Shown: one piece after another, positions 63,180 to 64,000 of the stretch
How the letters are laid out: each line of letters starts with the position of its first letter
Numbering within the stretch: the first letter of the stretch is position 1
From: Cohnella fermenti
Lineage (GTDB): Bacteria; Bacillota; Bacilli; Paenibacillales; Paenibacillaceae
Length of the DNA: 64,000 nt
Assembly (NCBI RefSeq): GCF_004801405.1
Contig: NZ_SSOB01000020.1
Span: 86,324-150,323 of the forward strand
Reading direction: 5' to 3'
The notes under the pieces: generated by a model
What the model saw: only the letters and a program-made list of their open reading frames with translations
What the model was told of the DNA's origin: nothing
The model's database searches: none
Made by a program: the position numbers and the translations under genes

Positions 63180-63404
63180 GCGTGTATATAAAGGCTACAC
63201 ATGTGGAGTGCTGTGTGTCGCTTATCAGGAAATAGTTTATTGGAGCCACATTTACCTGTTTTCCTGGGACTCAAGCGTAAAGTAGCTTTGAGTCCTCTTA
63301 ATTTGGTTTGATATAAAACAATTGAGTTTTTGAATGATAACTTTCGATGCAGATTGTAGCTTGTTGAATCATGAGATATAGTTTGATAAAGGAGGAATTG
63401 CATA
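63180..63404. other. Non-coding region before the truncated DUF3883-like gene
   Basis: GGACTCAA (63267-63274) pairs with TTGAGTCC (63288-63295) in a hairpin. AAAGGAGGAATTG precedes the next start codon. No gene is evident. Confidence 0.45.
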
Positions 63405-63956
63405 ATGGAGTTAAATAATAAATTGGCTTTAATTGTGGCTTTATATCTTTCTAAATTTGATACTATTGCTTTTAAAAAGTTGGGTTTCAAAAACGCTACA
63501 GACGCTTTTAACGAGATTAGTACAAGCCTATCTGTGAAGGCAAATACGATAAAGAATATGAGAGACGAATTTGATTCTATTCACGATAACCCACGGCAGG
63601 GCTGGTATCAGCGTCCCCTAAGGCCAAGCAGATTAAAAGTTATAGAGGCATTCCAAAACTTATCTGAAGAAGAACTATATGAAATTGTTGTTGAAATAAT
63701 TGAGAATAAACAGTTTAAAGATTCTGATGAATGCTTGGAAATGATTGGACCAATATCTGATAAAGAAAAGAGAAGAACAGCGGGAAAAAGAAAATTCATT
63801 TTGCGAGGGCCAACGGGTAAAAAAGCAGAGGAGATATTTATTGAGTATTTCAACCAGCATAAAGTTCCTATGGTGTTAACGCTCACGTACTTTGTCGGTG
63901 AAAGAATCACCGACAATGACGTGGGCGTTCGTGCGTCAGGCACGACAGCTGCCTGA
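63405..63956 (+). CDS. Truncated DUF3883/NOV-like protein, interrupted at its C-terminal nuclease-like domain
   Basis: 183 codons, AT-rich. Residues 1-100 form a small helical domain (LALIVALYLSKFDTIAFKKLG, NTIKNMRDEFDSIHDNPRQGW) seen at the N-terminus of restriction-like and DUF3883 proteins. At residues 136-150 PTGKKAEEIFIEYF looks like the first helix of a DUF3883-type domain, which then stops: from about residue 157 the frame runs into a large stem-loop and ends at 63956. The rest of the domain is absent. An inserted element beginning near 63931 is the likely cause. The start follows AAAGGAGG. Family naming is by pattern only. Confidence 0.55.
   Translation: MELNNKLALIVALYLSKFDTIAFKKLGFKNATDAFNEISTSLSVKANTIKNMRDEFDSIHDNPRQGWYQRPLRPSRLKVIEAFQNLSEEELYEIVVEIIENKQFKDSDECLEMIGPISDKEKRRTAGKRKFILRGPTGKKAEEIFIEYFNQHKVPMVLTLTYFVGERITDNDVGVRASGTTAA
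63878..63929 (+). repeat. Stem-loop at the break point of the DUF3883-like gene
   Basis: Arms 63878-63901 and 63907-63929 (AACGCTCACGT... and ...ACGTGGGCGTT, with TTGTCGGTGA/TCACCGACAA inside) pair nearly throughout, around AAGAA. Class C group II introns insert just after such stem-loops. Confidence 0.7.
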
Positions 63957-64000
63957 GAAGCCTAACGCCAATCATCAGGGGAGTGGAAAAACGGCAGGTC
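63931..64000 (+). mobile_element. Possible 5' end of a group II intron (cut by the window end)
   Basis: Right after the stem-loop the sequence begins GTGCG, matching the group II 5' consensus GUGYG. A hairpin (TCAGGCA/TGCCTGA) and structured GC-rich sequence follow, unlike the AT-rich host gene. The intron-encoded protein would lie outside the window. The alternative is another structured mobile element. Confidence 0.4.

Overview
The window looks like a chromosomal segment from a GC-rich, low-copy-sugar-scavenging Firmicute of the Paenibacillus/Cohnella type. The reasons are strong Gram-positive Shine-Dalgarno sites (AAGGAGG), many LplB/YtcP-type sugar ABC transporters paired with YesM/YesN two-component systems, large secreted multi-domain glycosidase-like proteins, and Bacillales-type DgkB, RlmCD, Pit/DUF47 and YerC genes. 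Most of the window is GC-rich with GC-ending codons. The last 3.6 kb (about 60.35-64.0 kb) is strikingly AT-rich and looks horizontally acquired.

Layout. 0.4-4.4 kb: CUT1 ABC importer (lipoprotein plus two permeases) and an SDR dehydrogenase. 4.3-5.9 kb: two divergent GntR/FCD regulators. 6.2-20.3 kb: a long co-directional run of aldo/keto reductase, threonine-synthase-like PLP enzyme, Gfo/Idh/MocA oxidoreductase, metallo-beta-lactamase-fold hydrolase, M14-like deacylase, N-acetylneuraminate-lyase-like aldolase, secreted Asp-box sialidase-like protein, YhcH/NanQ-family protein, FG-GAP/VCBS repeat protein and GH2 glycosidase. 20.5-30.8 kb: LplB/YtcP/lipoprotein importer, YesM/YesN pair and a second, larger sialidase-like protein. 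31.3-33.3 kb: a nuclease-fold-like gene followed by a 51-bp minisatellite of about 24 copies. 33.3-41.5 kb (minus strand): another ABC importer, its two-component system and an SGNH esterase. 41.8-48.3 kb: phosphate transport pair, DUF1861 protein, RCC1-like protein, nucleoside hydrolase, AraC regulator, Arg-rich protein and YerC. 48.9-56.2 kb: a third YesM/YesN plus LplB/YtcP/lipoprotein module. 56.7-60.1 kb: CbiX-type chelatase, diacylglycerol kinase and a 23S rRNA m5U methyltransferase. 60.1-64.0 kb: recombinase-like remnant, GHKL (sacsin-like) ATPase, tRNA-3'-end-like sequence with a large palindrome, and a truncated DUF3883-like gene ending at a possible group II intron boundary.

How it may work together. 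A shared operator, TGGTCATACCA, lies in front of the first importer operon, the aldo/keto reductase, the threonine-synthase-like gene and the second sialidase-like gene. A one-base variant (TGGTCAGACCA) lies in front of the first GntR gene. This ties the 0-31 kb region into one regulon, probably repressed by that FCD regulator, as NanR does for sialic acid genes in E. coli. The lyase, the YhcH/NanQ protein, the sialidase-fold proteins and the FCD regulator point to nonulosonic (sialic-type) sugars. However, no NanE, NanK, NagA or NagB is seen, and unusual oxidoreductase, PLP and deacylase genes occupy their place. Both sialidase-like proteins also lack the arginine of the canonical FRIP motif. 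The locus is therefore best read as a candidate variant catabolic system for a modified nonulosonate, not as a standard nan operon.
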